DNA of 64,000 nucleotides from NCBI RefSeq assembly GCF_021117345.1, contig NZ_CP088261.1:1240001-1304000 (forward strand), given 5' to 3'. The position numbers and the translations under genes are program-made. Under the pieces are notes generated by a model. That model saw only the letters and a program-made list of their open reading frames with translations, was not told the origin of the DNA and did not search any database. Positions 34,319 through 42,576 of the stretch are shown here, piece after piece (the first letter of the stretch is position 1; each line of letters opens with the position of its first letter). Origin of the DNA: Microbacterium sp. cx-55. Lineage in GTDB: Bacteria; Actinomycetota; Actinomycetes; Actinomycetales; Microbacteriaceae.

Positions 34319-35314
34319 CTACGCCTCGAGGCCTGGTCGCCGACCTGCCGGATGCTCCTCAGCGTCTTGCTCTTCTTCTGCGCGGTGGATCGGGTCGCGG
34401 TCCCTGTGCTCTTCGTTCTGGAGTGCATCCTTAAACATTGCGGTCACTGCTTCTGCTACCTGCGAGCGTGCGGTGATGGGGCGTACGTACAGGTGGATCT
34501 TGCGGTACGCGTCCGGGTCGGCCAGGGGCACCGCTCGCACCGAGGCCGACAGCGTCCCCCGCCCGAGCCGGGGCATGACGGTGACGGCAAGGCCTGCCTC
34601 GACGTACCGGGTGAGTGTCTGAAACTCGGCCGCCTGGAACGCGTGGCCCAGCGGCGTCAACAGCGACGGATCGTGCGATGCGATCCACCGCCCGTACGGG
34701 TCGTGACGGGGACTGATCGCCCACTGGTCCGAGGCAAGCTCACGCAGAAATACGCGCCCGCGGTTCGCAAGCACGTGGGTAGCTGGCACCAGAGCGTCGA
34801 GTGTATCGATGCCGAGTTCGGTGCGGTGCAGGCTGCGGGGTTCGTACTCGTCCGGGATGCTCGCGCCCCAGCTTTTGTGGATGACCGCGTCGAGCGTGCC
34901 GCGCGCCAATGCTTGGAGGGCCGCATCCGCATCCATCTCGTACGGCTCAATACGCAATCCGGGGAAGCTGGTGGCCGCCCTGGTGATCGTCGGGATGAGA
35001 AGCCCGCACACCGCGGTAGGGAACGCGCCCACGCGGATCACGCCCTTCACCTCGTCATCGTGAAGGGGTGCCCGGCGTAGCTGCTCGAGGCCATCCACGA
35101 TCGGTCGACCACGCCCCACCAGGGTGAGGGCTGCCGGGGTGAGAACGACACCGCGACCAACCCGTTCGACGAGGGGTGTTCCGAAGTGCGATTCGAGCTT
35201 GCGGACGTGCTGGGAAATGTTCGGCGGCGTGTAACCGAGCACCCGTGCCGCCTCGGCGACGGAACCGTGGTCAGCGATGGCGATAAGCGCGCGGATGCTG
35301 ATGGGATCAATCAT
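34319..35314 (-). CDS. LysR-family transcriptional regulator
   Basis: This 331-aa protein has the LysR winged HTH (DHGSVAEAARVLGYTPPNISQHVRKLE) at residues 14-40 and a substrate-binding domain. The last 35 residues are charged and low-complexity, beyond the normal family end near residue 300, which suggests a 3' extension into formerly intergenic DNA. It precedes the LysE-type exporter on the same strand and diverges from a small membrane-protein gene. Confidence 0.9.
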   Translation of the reverse strand: MIDPISIRALIAIADHGSVAEAARVLGYTPPNISQHVRKLESHFGTPLVERVGRGVVLTPAALTLVGRGRPIVDGLEQLRRAPLHDDEVKGVIRVGAFPTAVCGLLIPTITRAATSFPGLRIEPYEMDADAALQALARGTLDAVIHKSWGASIPDEYEPRSLHRTELGIDTLDALVPATHVLANRGRVFLRELASDQWAISPRHDPYGRWIASHDPSLLTPLGHAFQAAEFQTLTRYVEAGLAVTVMPRLGRGTLSASVRAVPLADPDAYRKIHLYVRPITARSQVAEAVTAMFKDALQNEEHRDRDPIHRAEEEQDAEEHPAGRRPGLEA

Positions 35315-35397
35315 GTAGCGACAGTTTCATGTTTTACGCACGAACGCTAACTGGTGTTGAGGGGTGACCTCATTCGACCATGGATGCGGAGGACACC

Positions 35398-35535
35398 ATG
35401 GAAACAACGATTCTGCTCTGCACCCTCGCTCTTGCCGCAACGGGCATCGTCGCCGCGACGCTCGCCGCCATCCGTGGAGACGGGTACGGACAACGCCCCG
35501 AGAGTTTTGACTACGACACACGCAACCCCCACTGA
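35398..35535 (+). CDS. 45-aa single-pass membrane protein
   Basis: ATG 35398, behind a GCGGAGGA ribosome site, opens a 45-codon frame: a hydrophobic helix (TILLCTLALAATGIVAATLAAI) followed by a polar tail RGDGYGQRPESFDYDTRNPH. The tail resembles the DGYGRRP...YDTR tail of small membrane proteins common in Microbacteriaceae, function unknown. It is divergent from the LysR gene. Confidence 0.7.
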   Translation: METTILLCTLALAATGIVAATLAAIRGDGYGQRPESFDYDTRNPH

Positions 35536-35754
35536 GCTCCTGGTCTCTTGTTGCCGAAGCGCACAATCGAGGTTGACGAGCTATTGGCTCAGGGCGTCGT
35601 CGTCTTGTCGGGAGTGGATGCTGATGGGAGGTGTCTGACAGCGTCGCGCCCGAAGGCGATGCGGCTACCGTCGGGGGTCGTGACGCTCCAGTTCTCGGTG
35701 CCACCCTCAAGAACAACACTGCCTGGGAGGCCTGTACGACGGCGGCGGGGTAGG

Positions 35755-36012
35755 CCGCGGTGGGGTGAGCCCGTAGTCCAGGCTGACGAAGTTGTGTCCA
35801 CCGTCAAGGACGGGGGCAGCGATGACCGAGAATCCTGCGTCCGGCGCGTTCGGATCGCCCGTCGATCTTGTTCCCGCGATCCGGCCGCCCCCGAGGATAT
35901 AGATGTACGTGGGTCGGGCGATCGACGAGTCGTCATCAGCGATGTAGACGTCGAGGAAGCTGTCCGGATGCTCGCTCCCGTCCGCGGTGTCGCTAGTGAG
36001 ACGGTCCACAGC
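35755..36012 (-). pseudogene. Partial decayed copy of the membrane-anchored alpha/beta hydrolase
   Basis: The minus strand encodes DRLTSDTADGSEHPDSFLDV, then IADDDSSIARPTYIYI, TGDPNAPDAGFSV and DGGHNFVSLDYGL, about 80% identical to the middle of the hydrolase at 25325-26746. The oxyanion motif HGGGW has become LGGGR and there is no nucleophile elbow. Both ends are lost. The remaining bases to 35545 carry unrelated sequence I do not recognise. Confidence 0.85.
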
Positions 36013-36078
36013 CCTGCCGTCGCGCACCTTAGGGTATCGCCGTTCCGGATGACGTGAACGGGAGAGAGGGGCCATGCG

Positions 36079-36939
36079 TCATGCGCTGCCGTGTGCGGGG
36101 GATGCAGGCTGCCGATCCTCGAACGCGGCGATCGCACGCGCGAGAACGGGAAGGCTCGTGACGCGGTCGTCGACTCCGTCCAACTCGACGGCGAGAGCGC
36201 CGCGGTAGCCCGCAGCATGCAGCTCGACGAGTGCCGCGTCGATGTCGAGCGTCCCGGTCCCGAGCGCGAGGTGGTGGTCGAGCACGCCATCGTTATCGGT
36301 GATCTGCACGTGTCCGATGTGGCCGGCGACCGAGGCGACGAAACCGGCGACGCCTTCGTCGAGTAGATGCGCATGGCCGAGGTCGACGCATGCGCGCAGC
36401 GCGGGGGAGTCGACCGTGTCGATCAGGTGCCGTACTTCGGCGCCGGTGCAGCCTAGGTAGCGGATCTCCGCCTCGGCGGGAAGCGCGTTCATGTTCTCGA
36501 GAACGAGCGTGATCCCGACCGACGCCGCATCCGAGGCCCACTCACCGAGCATCGCGACCGAGGCGTCGACGGCTGCCGACGGGTCGTCGCTGAAGGTGAG
36601 ACCCCCGTGCACGATGAGCGTCCGGCTTCCCACCTGTGTGCAGAGATCGAGGTATCCGTCCATGTGGCGACGCACGGCATCACGGATCCCCGGGTACAGC
36701 TCGGCCGTGTTGACCGACGAGTCGGTGTGCACGATCGGCGACACATTATGGCTCTCCAGCAGTTCGCGCAGCGCACGCGCGCGAGCCCGAGTGATTAGGT
36801 CGGGACGGTTCGCGGGGTGCTGACAGGCGAGTTCGACGGAGCCGGCGGAAGGAGCCGCCCGGAGGATCCCGGTCTCGAGGGTGTCCGAGCCCGTAGAGGA
36901 GCTGACGCGAGAGCGGACAGAGAGCAGCGATGCGGGCAT
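36079..36939 (-). CDS. Xylose-isomerase-like TIM-barrel protein (sugar-phosphate isomerase/epimerase family)
   Basis: This 286-aa TIM barrel of the AP-endonuclease-2/IolE/hydroxypyruvate-isomerase superfamily has likely metal ligands Glu in LVLENMNA, Asp and His in CVDLGHAHLL, and later His and Glu in HIGHVQITDNDG and ALAVELDGVDD. Substrate is unknown. It is divergent from the iron-siderophore ABC operon with only 38 bp between starts, so a GntR-like palindrome and the iron box both lie on its promoter; iron- or GntR-dependent control is possible. Confidence 0.85.
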   Translation of the reverse strand: MPASLLSVRSRVSSSTGSDTLETGILRAAPSAGSVELACQHPANRPDLITRARARALRELLESHNVSPIVHTDSSVNTAELYPGIRDAVRRHMDGYLDLCTQVGSRTLIVHGGLTFSDDPSAAVDASVAMLGEWASDAASVGITLVLENMNALPAEAEIRYLGCTGAEVRHLIDTVDSPALRACVDLGHAHLLDEGVAGFVASVAGHIGHVQITDNDGVLDHHLALGTGTLDIDAALVELHAAGYRGALAVELDGVDDRVTSLPVLARAIAAFEDRQPASPAHGSA

Positions 36940-36978
36940 ATTGTCTACAATAGACGAAGTTAGGGTACGCTAACCTCA
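36940..36978. promoter_or_regulatory. DtxR/IdeR-type iron box and adjacent GntR-like palindrome
   Basis: Bases 36960-36978 match the IdeR/DtxR consensus TTAGGTTAGGCTAACCTAA at 16 of 19 positions. Just left of it is a perfect 12-bp palindrome ATTGT-CT-ACAAT (36940-36951), which contains TACAAT as a -10 box and resembles GntR-type sites. The iron box reaches the ATG at 36978, so a bound repressor would cover the transcription start and block a very short or leaderless message. Confidence 0.78.
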
Positions 36979-37940
36979 TGCTTACCGGACCCCGTCGTCG
37001 CCTGCTCACCGCCTCCGTCGCCGTTCTCGGCACCGCCGCTCTGCTCGCCGGGTGTGCTTCCGCCGCCCCAGCCGCAACGGGGTCGGCCGTCGAGACCGAG
37101 TTCGGTGAGGTCGTGATACCGGAGCAGATCGAGTCGGTGGTTGTGCTCGAAGGACGCCGCGACCTCGACATCGTGCTCGCCCTCGGCCTCCCGCTCGTGG
37201 GCTACCCGTTCGAGGGGCCCGATACCGGCATCGAGCTGCCGCTGCCTCTCGAAGACGAGCTCGCCGTCGCCCGCGAGAACGGCGCCGAGCAGCTCTTCCT
37301 CGCCGGCGAGATCGACATCGAGGCGATCGCCGCCGCCGAGCCGAGCATCATCATCAGCCGCGGCGAAGACGTCGAGCCGATCTACGCCGAGCTGAGCGCG
37401 ATCGCGCCGATCCTGCCGGTGTCCACGAATGACGCCGGCGTCACCTGGCAGGAGGACTTGCGTGCGATCGCCGAGCTCACGGGCACCGAGAATCGCGCCG
37501 AGGAGATCATCGCCGAGTACGACGCGCGTCTCGCCGAGGTCAAGACGACGCACGCGGAAGCCCTCGCAGCCGTCCCTGTCGCGCCGATCGGCTACGACCT
37601 CGAGGGCACCGAGGTCGAGGGAGGTCGCCTCCAGTCGGTCATCCTCCGCGACCTCGGCGCGCTCCCGTCTTCGGCCTTCGCCGAGGCCGGCACGGATGGT
37701 TCGCTCGAGTACAGCCCCGAGCAGACCCTCGAGGCCTTCGGTGACGCGGGCGCGCTGCTCGTCTTCGCCGACACGCAGGAGGAGTGGGATGCGGCACAGG
37801 TCGACCCCCTCTACGCGCAGCTCCCGGCCGTCGTCGCGGGCGCGGTGGTGCGCGGCGACAAGATGATGCATGAGGGCGGACCCATCACCGCGATGCACGT
37901 GCTCGATCTGATCGACGAGCTCTACTCGAACCTCGGATGA
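36978..37940 (+). CDS. Iron-siderophore ABC transporter substrate-binding lipoprotein
   Basis: This 320-aa FhuD/FepB-type (class III) binding protein has a signal peptide with basic start GPRRR, hydrophobic core and lipobox LAGC (Cys26). The mature part has the GEVVIPEQIESVVVLEG start and EPSIII segment of the family. It has no Shine-Dalgarno at normal spacing. With two FecCD permeases and an ATPase downstream, all in four-base overlaps, it imports a ferric siderophore and should be induced by iron limitation through the box at 36960. Confidence 0.93.
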   Translation: MLTGPRRRLLTASVAVLGTAALLAGCASAAPAATGSAVETEFGEVVIPEQIESVVVLEGRRDLDIVLALGLPLVGYPFEGPDTGIELPLPLEDELAVARENGAEQLFLAGEIDIEAIAAAEPSIIISRGEDVEPIYAELSAIAPILPVSTNDAGVTWQEDLRAIAELTGTENRAEEIIAEYDARLAEVKTTHAEALAAVPVAPIGYDLEGTEVEGGRLQSVILRDLGALPSSAFAEAGTDGSLEYSPEQTLEAFGDAGALLVFADTQEEWDAAQVDPLYAQLPAVVAGAVVRGDKMMHEGGPITAMHVLDLIDELYSNLG

Positions 37941-38989
37941 CGCCGGGGGCGTCGACACGAGTACCGCGGCGCTCGCGCTTCGCGCCGCCGGTCCTCGTGC
38001 TCACCGTCGGTGTCGTCGTGTTGGTCGGAGCGGCCGCCGCGAGCGTCGCCCTCGGATCCCGGATGCTGGGAGCCGGAGATCTCGCAGCGGTTCTGGTCGG
38101 TGCGAGCACCGAGGAGTTCACGACGATCGTCAGCGACTTCCGGCTGCCGCGCACCCTGGCCGCCATTCTGGGTGGCGCGGGCCTCGCGGTCGCCGGAGCG
38201 GTCATGCAGGGCCATACCCGAAACCGCCTCGCAGACCCGGGCCTGCTCGGCGTCACCGGCGGGAGCGCCGTCGCCGTGGTCATCGCCATCTCCCTCCTGG
38301 GCATCCGCAGCCCGCTCGGCTACGTCTGGTTCGCGATCGGCGGCGCCGCGGCGGGCGTGTTGCTGGTCGCGACCATCGCCGCCCTGGCGAGCCGCCGCCG
38401 CGACTCCTCGCCCGCCACGCTCGTGCTCGCCGGCGCCGCGGTCTCGGCTCTTCTGGGTGCGGCCACCGGCATCCTGCTGCTGCTTGACTCCAGCGCTCTC
38501 GAGCGATACCGCTTCTGGACGGTGGGGTCGCTCGCGGCGGTGCGCGGCTCCGAGACGGTCGTCATCGCCCTCCCGCTCGTCGCCGTCGGGCTGTGCGTGG
38601 CACTGTTTCAGGCGCGGGCGCTCGACGTGCTCTCGTTCGGAGACGACATCGCCGCCTCGCTTGGCCGATCTCTCGGTCGTACCCGCGCCCTCGGGGTCAC
38701 CTCCGTGACTCTCCTCGTGGCGGGCGCGGTGGCATGCTGCGGCTCGCTCGCGTTCGTCGGCCTGATCGCTCCGAATGCGCTCCGTCTCGTCGTCGGCCCT
38801 GCGCACCGCATCCTCCTGCCCGCGTCGGCACTCTACGGGGCGACGTTGACCCTGCTGGCCGACATCGCGGGGCGCTTCCTCGTGTACCCGGGGGAGCTCC
38901 CTGTCGGCATCGTTCTGAGCATCGTCGGCGGGCCGCTGTTCGTGCTGCTCGTCATGAAATCCCTGCCGCGACGGGCGGCGCGGTCGTGA
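37937..38989 (+). CDS. FecCD-family iron-siderophore permease
   Basis: This 350-aa permease has about ten helices and the FecCD signatures LRLPRTLAAILGGAGLAVAG (FRLPRTLA here), RNRLADPGLLGVTGGSAVAV and GLIAPNALRLVVG. It begins in an ATGA overlap with the binding-protein gene and ends in a GTGA overlap with the second permease, indicating strict translational coupling. Confidence 0.95.
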   Translation: MTPGASTRVPRRSRFAPPVLVLTVGVVVLVGAAAASVALGSRMLGAGDLAAVLVGASTEEFTTIVSDFRLPRTLAAILGGAGLAVAGAVMQGHTRNRLADPGLLGVTGGSAVAVVIAISLLGIRSPLGYVWFAIGGAAAGVLLVATIAALASRRRDSSPATLVLAGAAVSALLGAATGILLLLDSSALERYRFWTVGSLAAVRGSETVVIALPLVAVGLCVALFQARALDVLSFGDDIAASLGRSLGRTRALGVTSVTLLVAGAVACCGSLAFVGLIAPNALRLVVGPAHRILLPASALYGATLTLLADIAGRFLVYPGELPVGIVLSIVGGPLFVLLVMKSLPRRAARS

Positions 38990-40035
38990 GTACGAGCCTG
39001 GCCGGCCCGCGCAGACCGCCGGCCCGTTGGCACCGCCGCACCGTCATCGCGGCCGTCGCCGTCAGCGCGGGGGTGAGTGCGATCGCGATCGTGAGCGTGT
39101 TCGTGGGACGTTACGGCGTCGACCTCGGTGGGATGGTGACCGTGCTCACCGGGCAGGGCTCCGCCGCACAGCACACCGTGATCGTGACGCTCCGCATCCC
39201 TCGCGTGCTCCTCGCGGTCCTCGTCGGTGCCTCCCTCGGCATCGCTGGCGCCATCGTGCAGACCACCGCTCGTAACGCGCTCGCGAGCCCCGACCTGCTC
39301 GGCGTGACCGGTGGCGCGAGCGCGGCGGCCGTCGCCGTGATCGTGCTCGGGGGAGGCGGTGACGGTGTCTCCGGCTTTCTGCGCACGGTCGGGATTCCCG
39401 CAGCATCCGTCGTCGGCGGACTCGCCGCCGCGATCCTCGTGCTCGCGATCCTGCGCCGCACCGGGACGATCGGCGCGACCCCGATCCTCGTGGGTATCGG
39501 AGTGTCGACGATCTTCACGGGCCTGGTGAGCTGGCTGCTCATCGCCGCCGACGTCGACGACCTGCAGCGGGCCTCGGTGTGGCTGACGGGAACGCTCAAC
39601 GGCCGCTCCTGGCCGGAGGTGACCGCCACCGCGCTGACGCTCGTCGTGACCGCGGTCGCGCTGCTGCCGTTCCGGCGCGGACTCGACGTCCTCACCCTCG
39701 GGGAGGGCATGACGCGGTCGCTGGGCTACCGCCTCGGGGTGCTCTTCGGTGGGACGACCATCCTGGCCGTGCTGCTGACCTCGGCGGCGACCGCCGCGGC
39801 CGGGCCGATCGCTTTCCTCGCGTTGGTGAGCCCCCATCTCGCGCGCATGAGCGCCGCGCGGCCGCGCGCAGGCCTCGTGCTCTCGGGTCTTTTCGGTGCC
39901 GGTGTCCTTCTCGGGAGCGATCTGATCGCCCGTGCCGCGTTCACCGTGCAGCTGCCCACGGGGGCGATCACGGCGCTGGTCGGTGCCCCCTTCCTGCTCT
40001 TTCTTCTCGTCAGCCGTCGACAGGAAAACCGATGA
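38986..40035 (+). CDS. FecCD-family iron-siderophore permease (second subunit)
   Basis: This 349-aa permease starts at GTG 38986 in the overlap with its partner. It has the family motifs LRIPRVLLAVLVGASLGIAG, RNALASPDLLGVTGGASAAA and GPIAFLALVSPHLAR. It forms the heterodimeric channel with the upstream permease. Its stop overlaps the ATPase start by four bases. Confidence 0.95.
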   Translation: MSTSLAGPRRPPARWHRRTVIAAVAVSAGVSAIAIVSVFVGRYGVDLGGMVTVLTGQGSAAQHTVIVTLRIPRVLLAVLVGASLGIAGAIVQTTARNALASPDLLGVTGGASAAAVAVIVLGGGGDGVSGFLRTVGIPAASVVGGLAAAILVLAILRRTGTIGATPILVGIGVSTIFTGLVSWLLIAADVDDLQRASVWLTGTLNGRSWPEVTATALTLVVTAVALLPFRRGLDVLTLGEGMTRSLGYRLGVLFGGTTILAVLLTSAATAAAGPIAFLALVSPHLARMSAARPRAGLVLSGLFGAGVLLGSDLIARAAFTVQLPTGAITALVGAPFLLFLLVSRRQENR

Positions 40036-40847
40036 CGACACCCACCTTGCTCCCGACCGGGTTGGCCGCCGAGGCAGTCAGCCTCGGGTACGGATCGACG
40101 GTCGTCGTGAACGACGTGTCCCTCGTGATCCGACCGGGGGAGGTCACCAGCATCGTCGGCCCGAACGGGAGCGGCAAGTCGACCTTCGTCCGTGCCCTCG
40201 CCGGACTCGTGACGCCCCAGGCCGGGCGGGTGATGCTCGACGGCCGCGATCTCGCGACACAGCGTCCGCGCGAGACCGCGCGCCGGATCGGGTTCCTGCC
40301 GCAGAGCCTGATCGCCCCCGAGCACATCACGGTCAAGGAACTCGTCGGCCACGGTCGCGACCCGCACCGTCGGTGGTTTGAGGCCTGGTCGGCGCACGAC
40401 TCCGCGGCGGTCGAATCGGCCCTCGAACTCACGGACATGACCGGCCTCGCCGACCACCCGGTCGATGAACTCTCCGGCGGGCAGCGTCAGCGCGCGTGGA
40501 TCGCACTCACGCTCGCCCAGACCCCCGGCATCCTGATTCTCGACGAACCCACCACCTACCTCGACATCGCCCATCAGCTCGACACCCTCGAGCTCGTCTC
40601 CACCCTCGTGCGCGAGCGCGGCACGACGGTCATGTTGGTGCTGCACGACCTCACGATGGCCGCGCGATACAGCGACACCGTGGTCGCGATGCACGAGGGA
40701 CGCATTGCGGCGCAGGGGGTGCCTCGAGACGTGTTCACTCCCGAGACCCTCGAGCGAGTGTTCGACATCCGCGCCCGTATCGATGATTCGGTCGAGGAGG
40801 GCCTCGTAGTGGTGCCGACTCGCCGGGTCGGGACCGGTTCGGGATGA
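40032..40847 (+). CDS. Iron-siderophore ABC transporter ATPase
   Basis: This 271-aa FepC/FhuC-type ATPase shows Walker A GPNGSGKST, signature LSGGQRQRAWIA, Walker B ILILDEPTTYLD and H-loop LVLHD. It ends in a four-base overlap with the gntR gene, making the regulator the last cistron of the siderophore operon. Confidence 0.96.
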   Translation: MTTPTLLPTGLAAEAVSLGYGSTVVVNDVSLVIRPGEVTSIVGPNGSGKSTFVRALAGLVTPQAGRVMLDGRDLATQRPRETARRIGFLPQSLIAPEHITVKELVGHGRDPHRRWFEAWSAHDSAAVESALELTDMTGLADHPVDELSGGQRQRAWIALTLAQTPGILILDEPTTYLDIAHQLDTLELVSTLVRERGTTVMLVLHDLTMAARYSDTVVAMHEGRIAAQGVPRDVFTPETLERVFDIRARIDDSVEEGLVVVPTRRVGTGSG

Positions 40848-41617
40848 CCTCGCTCCGGCGCGGGTCCACGACAATTGGCGGTATGCCTTTCAACGATGAG
40901 CTCCGCATCGTGAGTCCCCCGAGCATGGCGACGCTGGCCGCAGAAGGCATCCGCGAGCAGATCGTCTCCGGCGTGCTCCGCCCCGGCGAGCGGCTACGCG
41001 AGGTGCCGTTGTCGGAAGAACTCGGAGTCAGCCGCCCGCCGCTGCGGGAGGCGCTGCAGATGCTCGCCCAGGAGGGGATCGTGGACCTCCTCCCGCGCCG
41101 GGGCGCGAAGGTGCGCGGACTAACCGTGCAGGACGCCTACGAGATCGTAACGTTGCGCCGCTCGCTCGAGCGGTTCGCCCTCGCCCTCGCTCTCCCCGTG
41201 CGCGACGCGGCAGCGCTGCGCCCCCTCGCCGAGGCGCTGCAGACGCTCGAGGACCACGCCGCCGCGGGCCTCGAGGAACGCGCGGTGGCTGACACGATGA
41301 ACTTCCACGTCGTGCTCGTCGATCTCGGGGGCCACGCCCTGCTGGGGGACACCTATCGCCGGCTGACGGCCCGCATACGGATGTGCATGAACGCCAACCG
41401 CCGATTCCGCGCCGACAGCGAATCCCTGCAGGCACGTGCCCAACGCCACCGCGAATTGTTCGACGCGATCCGCTCCGGGGATTCCGATGTCGTGCGCGCG
41501 TTGATCGAGGACGACGCATCGTTGAGCTTTCTGCCGGCTCTCTCAAACTCTCTTCCCCTCGCCACCCCTGCGGCGACGCAGTGGTACCGGAAGGCCATCG
41601 CTTCCCTCAGCGGGTGA
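40844..41617 (+). CDS. GntR-family regulator with FCD domain
   Basis: This 257-aa protein has a winged HTH at about residues 28-95 (IREQIVSGVLRPGERLREVPLSEELGVSRPPLREAL in family terms) and a C-terminal all-helical FCD domain that usually binds a carboxylate through a metal. ATG 40844 overlaps the ATPase stop; ATG 40883 is also possible. The palindrome ATTGTCTACAAT at 36940-36951 is a plausible target. The last 54 bases of this gene region recur at 45916-45969, at the far end of an inserted segment. Confidence 0.9.
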   Translation: MTSLRRGSTTIGGMPFNDELRIVSPPSMATLAAEGIREQIVSGVLRPGERLREVPLSEELGVSRPPLREALQMLAQEGIVDLLPRRGAKVRGLTVQDAYEIVTLRRSLERFALALALPVRDAAALRPLAEALQTLEDHAAAGLEERAVADTMNFHVVLVDLGGHALLGDTYRRLTARIRMCMNANRRFRADSESLQARAQRHRELFDAIRSGDSDVVRALIEDDASLSFLPALSNSLPLATPAATQWYRKAIASLSG

Positions 41618-41839
41618 TGCTCGCGCGACGTGGAACCACCAGAGGAACGTGGCGCGTCGGTTGAATGGCAGTCCGCGCGGGTGGCCATCTTCGTTGACGA
41701 ATAGCGTGCAGCCGAAAGGGGCGACGTCGACCGCTTCGATCCATCCGTCGACCGCGAGTTGGTAGTCCGCTAGTTCGCGTGCTTCGTACCTCGTGAGATC
41801 GATGCGGTCCGAGGCCGGGATGAGTATGCCATGCGCCAT
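41543..41839 (-). pseudogene. DUF3846-type protein truncated at the repeat
   Basis: From ATG 41839 (ribosome site AAAGGAG) the frame reads MAHGILIPASD, RYEARELADYQLAVDGWIEA and FVNEDGHPRGLPFNRRATFLWWFHV, typical of DUF3846 proteins carried on actinobacterial plasmids and integrated elements. After about residue 72 the sequence runs into the reverse strand of the gntR-end repeat (ARASPAEGSDG...), so the natural C-terminus has been lost at the junction. Confidence 0.75.
41571..41624 (+). repeat. 54-bp direct repeat, left copy (3' end of gntR)
   Basis: These bases encode the last residues of the GntR protein (ATQWYRKAIASLSG) plus seven bases past its stop. They recur at 45916-45969 with only three differences. 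The two copies bound a 4.3-kb segment of foreign character. Confidence 0.85.
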
Positions 41840-41985
41840 GTGCACTTCTCCTTTGTGTGAGCGACCGGGAACCGATGGGGTTCTCTGCAGATCGCAGGAC
41901 ACAAACGAGAAGAAGGGAGTGGGAGGACGGCGGCCGACCAGGAGAGCAGGGGGTACTCGATCCTGGCCGGCCGCCTGGTGACACC

Positions 41986-42318
41986 TCAGCGAGCTGAGCT
42001 TCGGGGACGGCTCGCCTTGGTCGCGGTGTCACGTGCGTCAAAGATAGCGGCGATGGCGTCGCACTTTGTGCTCGCTTCATGCTCGATCTCGTTACGAACT
42101 GTTTCGGCTCGTTCTTGTACGACCGGGTCGGAGCGGGTCTTCTCGATCCAGGCGTCGATGGCGAGACGTATCTCGTCCGTGACGTTCCGGTCGTTGAGCT
42201 GGGCGATTATGTCCAGCTGCACCCGGGTCGACTCGTTGAGTCGCATCGCGATGGTTTTGATCGGGCCGTAGCCCAGGTTGTGGGCGGACGGGACGGGTGC
42301 TGCTTCTGACTCGCTCAT
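41986..42318 (-). CDS. Ribbon-helix-helix-like plasmid protein (MobC-like)
   Basis: This 110-aa protein has an RHH-type start IAMRLNESTRVQLDIIAQLN, then DEIRLAIDAWIEKTRSDP and a charged helical tail. Similar small proteins lie next to DUF3846 genes and relaxase genes on actinobacterial mobile elements. AAGGAGG precedes the ATG. No relaxase is present here, so it is probably a leftover of a mobile element. The bases 42319-42531 upstream hold no gene that I recognise. Confidence 0.6.
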   Translation of the reverse strand: MSESEAAPVPSAHNLGYGPIKTIAMRLNESTRVQLDIIAQLNDRNVTDEIRLAIDAWIEKTRSDPVVQERAETVRNEIEHEASTKCDAIAAIFDARDTATKASRPRSSAR

Positions 42319-42531
42319 GCGGTTCGCCTCCTTGACGGGTGCGGCCGAGAACTCGAAAGGTTCTCATGGAGACCGCAGGCCAGCAACGAGAAGCAGCGGG
42401 ACGCTGTTGCCAGTGAACGACGACACGTGTGCGCGAGCACCCGTCCGATCGAGCATCACCCCGAGAGTCGGGTGCGGGAGTTTGCCACTCCAACCGGCAC
42501 CCGCCACCTTCGTCGGGGGAGAATAGAACTT

Positions 42532-42560
42532 TGCGCCCCCTGGTGAATCCAGGGGGCGCA
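42532..42560 (-). terminator. Terminator of the sortase-anchored protein gene
   Basis: A perfect 12-bp stem (TGCGCCCCCTGG / CCAGGGGGCGCA) with a 5-nt loop begins 16 bases after the minus-strand stop at 42577 and is followed on that strand by AAGTTCT. Confidence 0.85.
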
Positions 42561-42576
42561 CATTCGCGGAACCGGT

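Noticed and set aside
34319..34420. A separate small gene at the 3' end of the LysR gene
   Set aside because: The low-complexity tail is in frame with LysR and has no independent start signal; it looks like a stop-loss extension.
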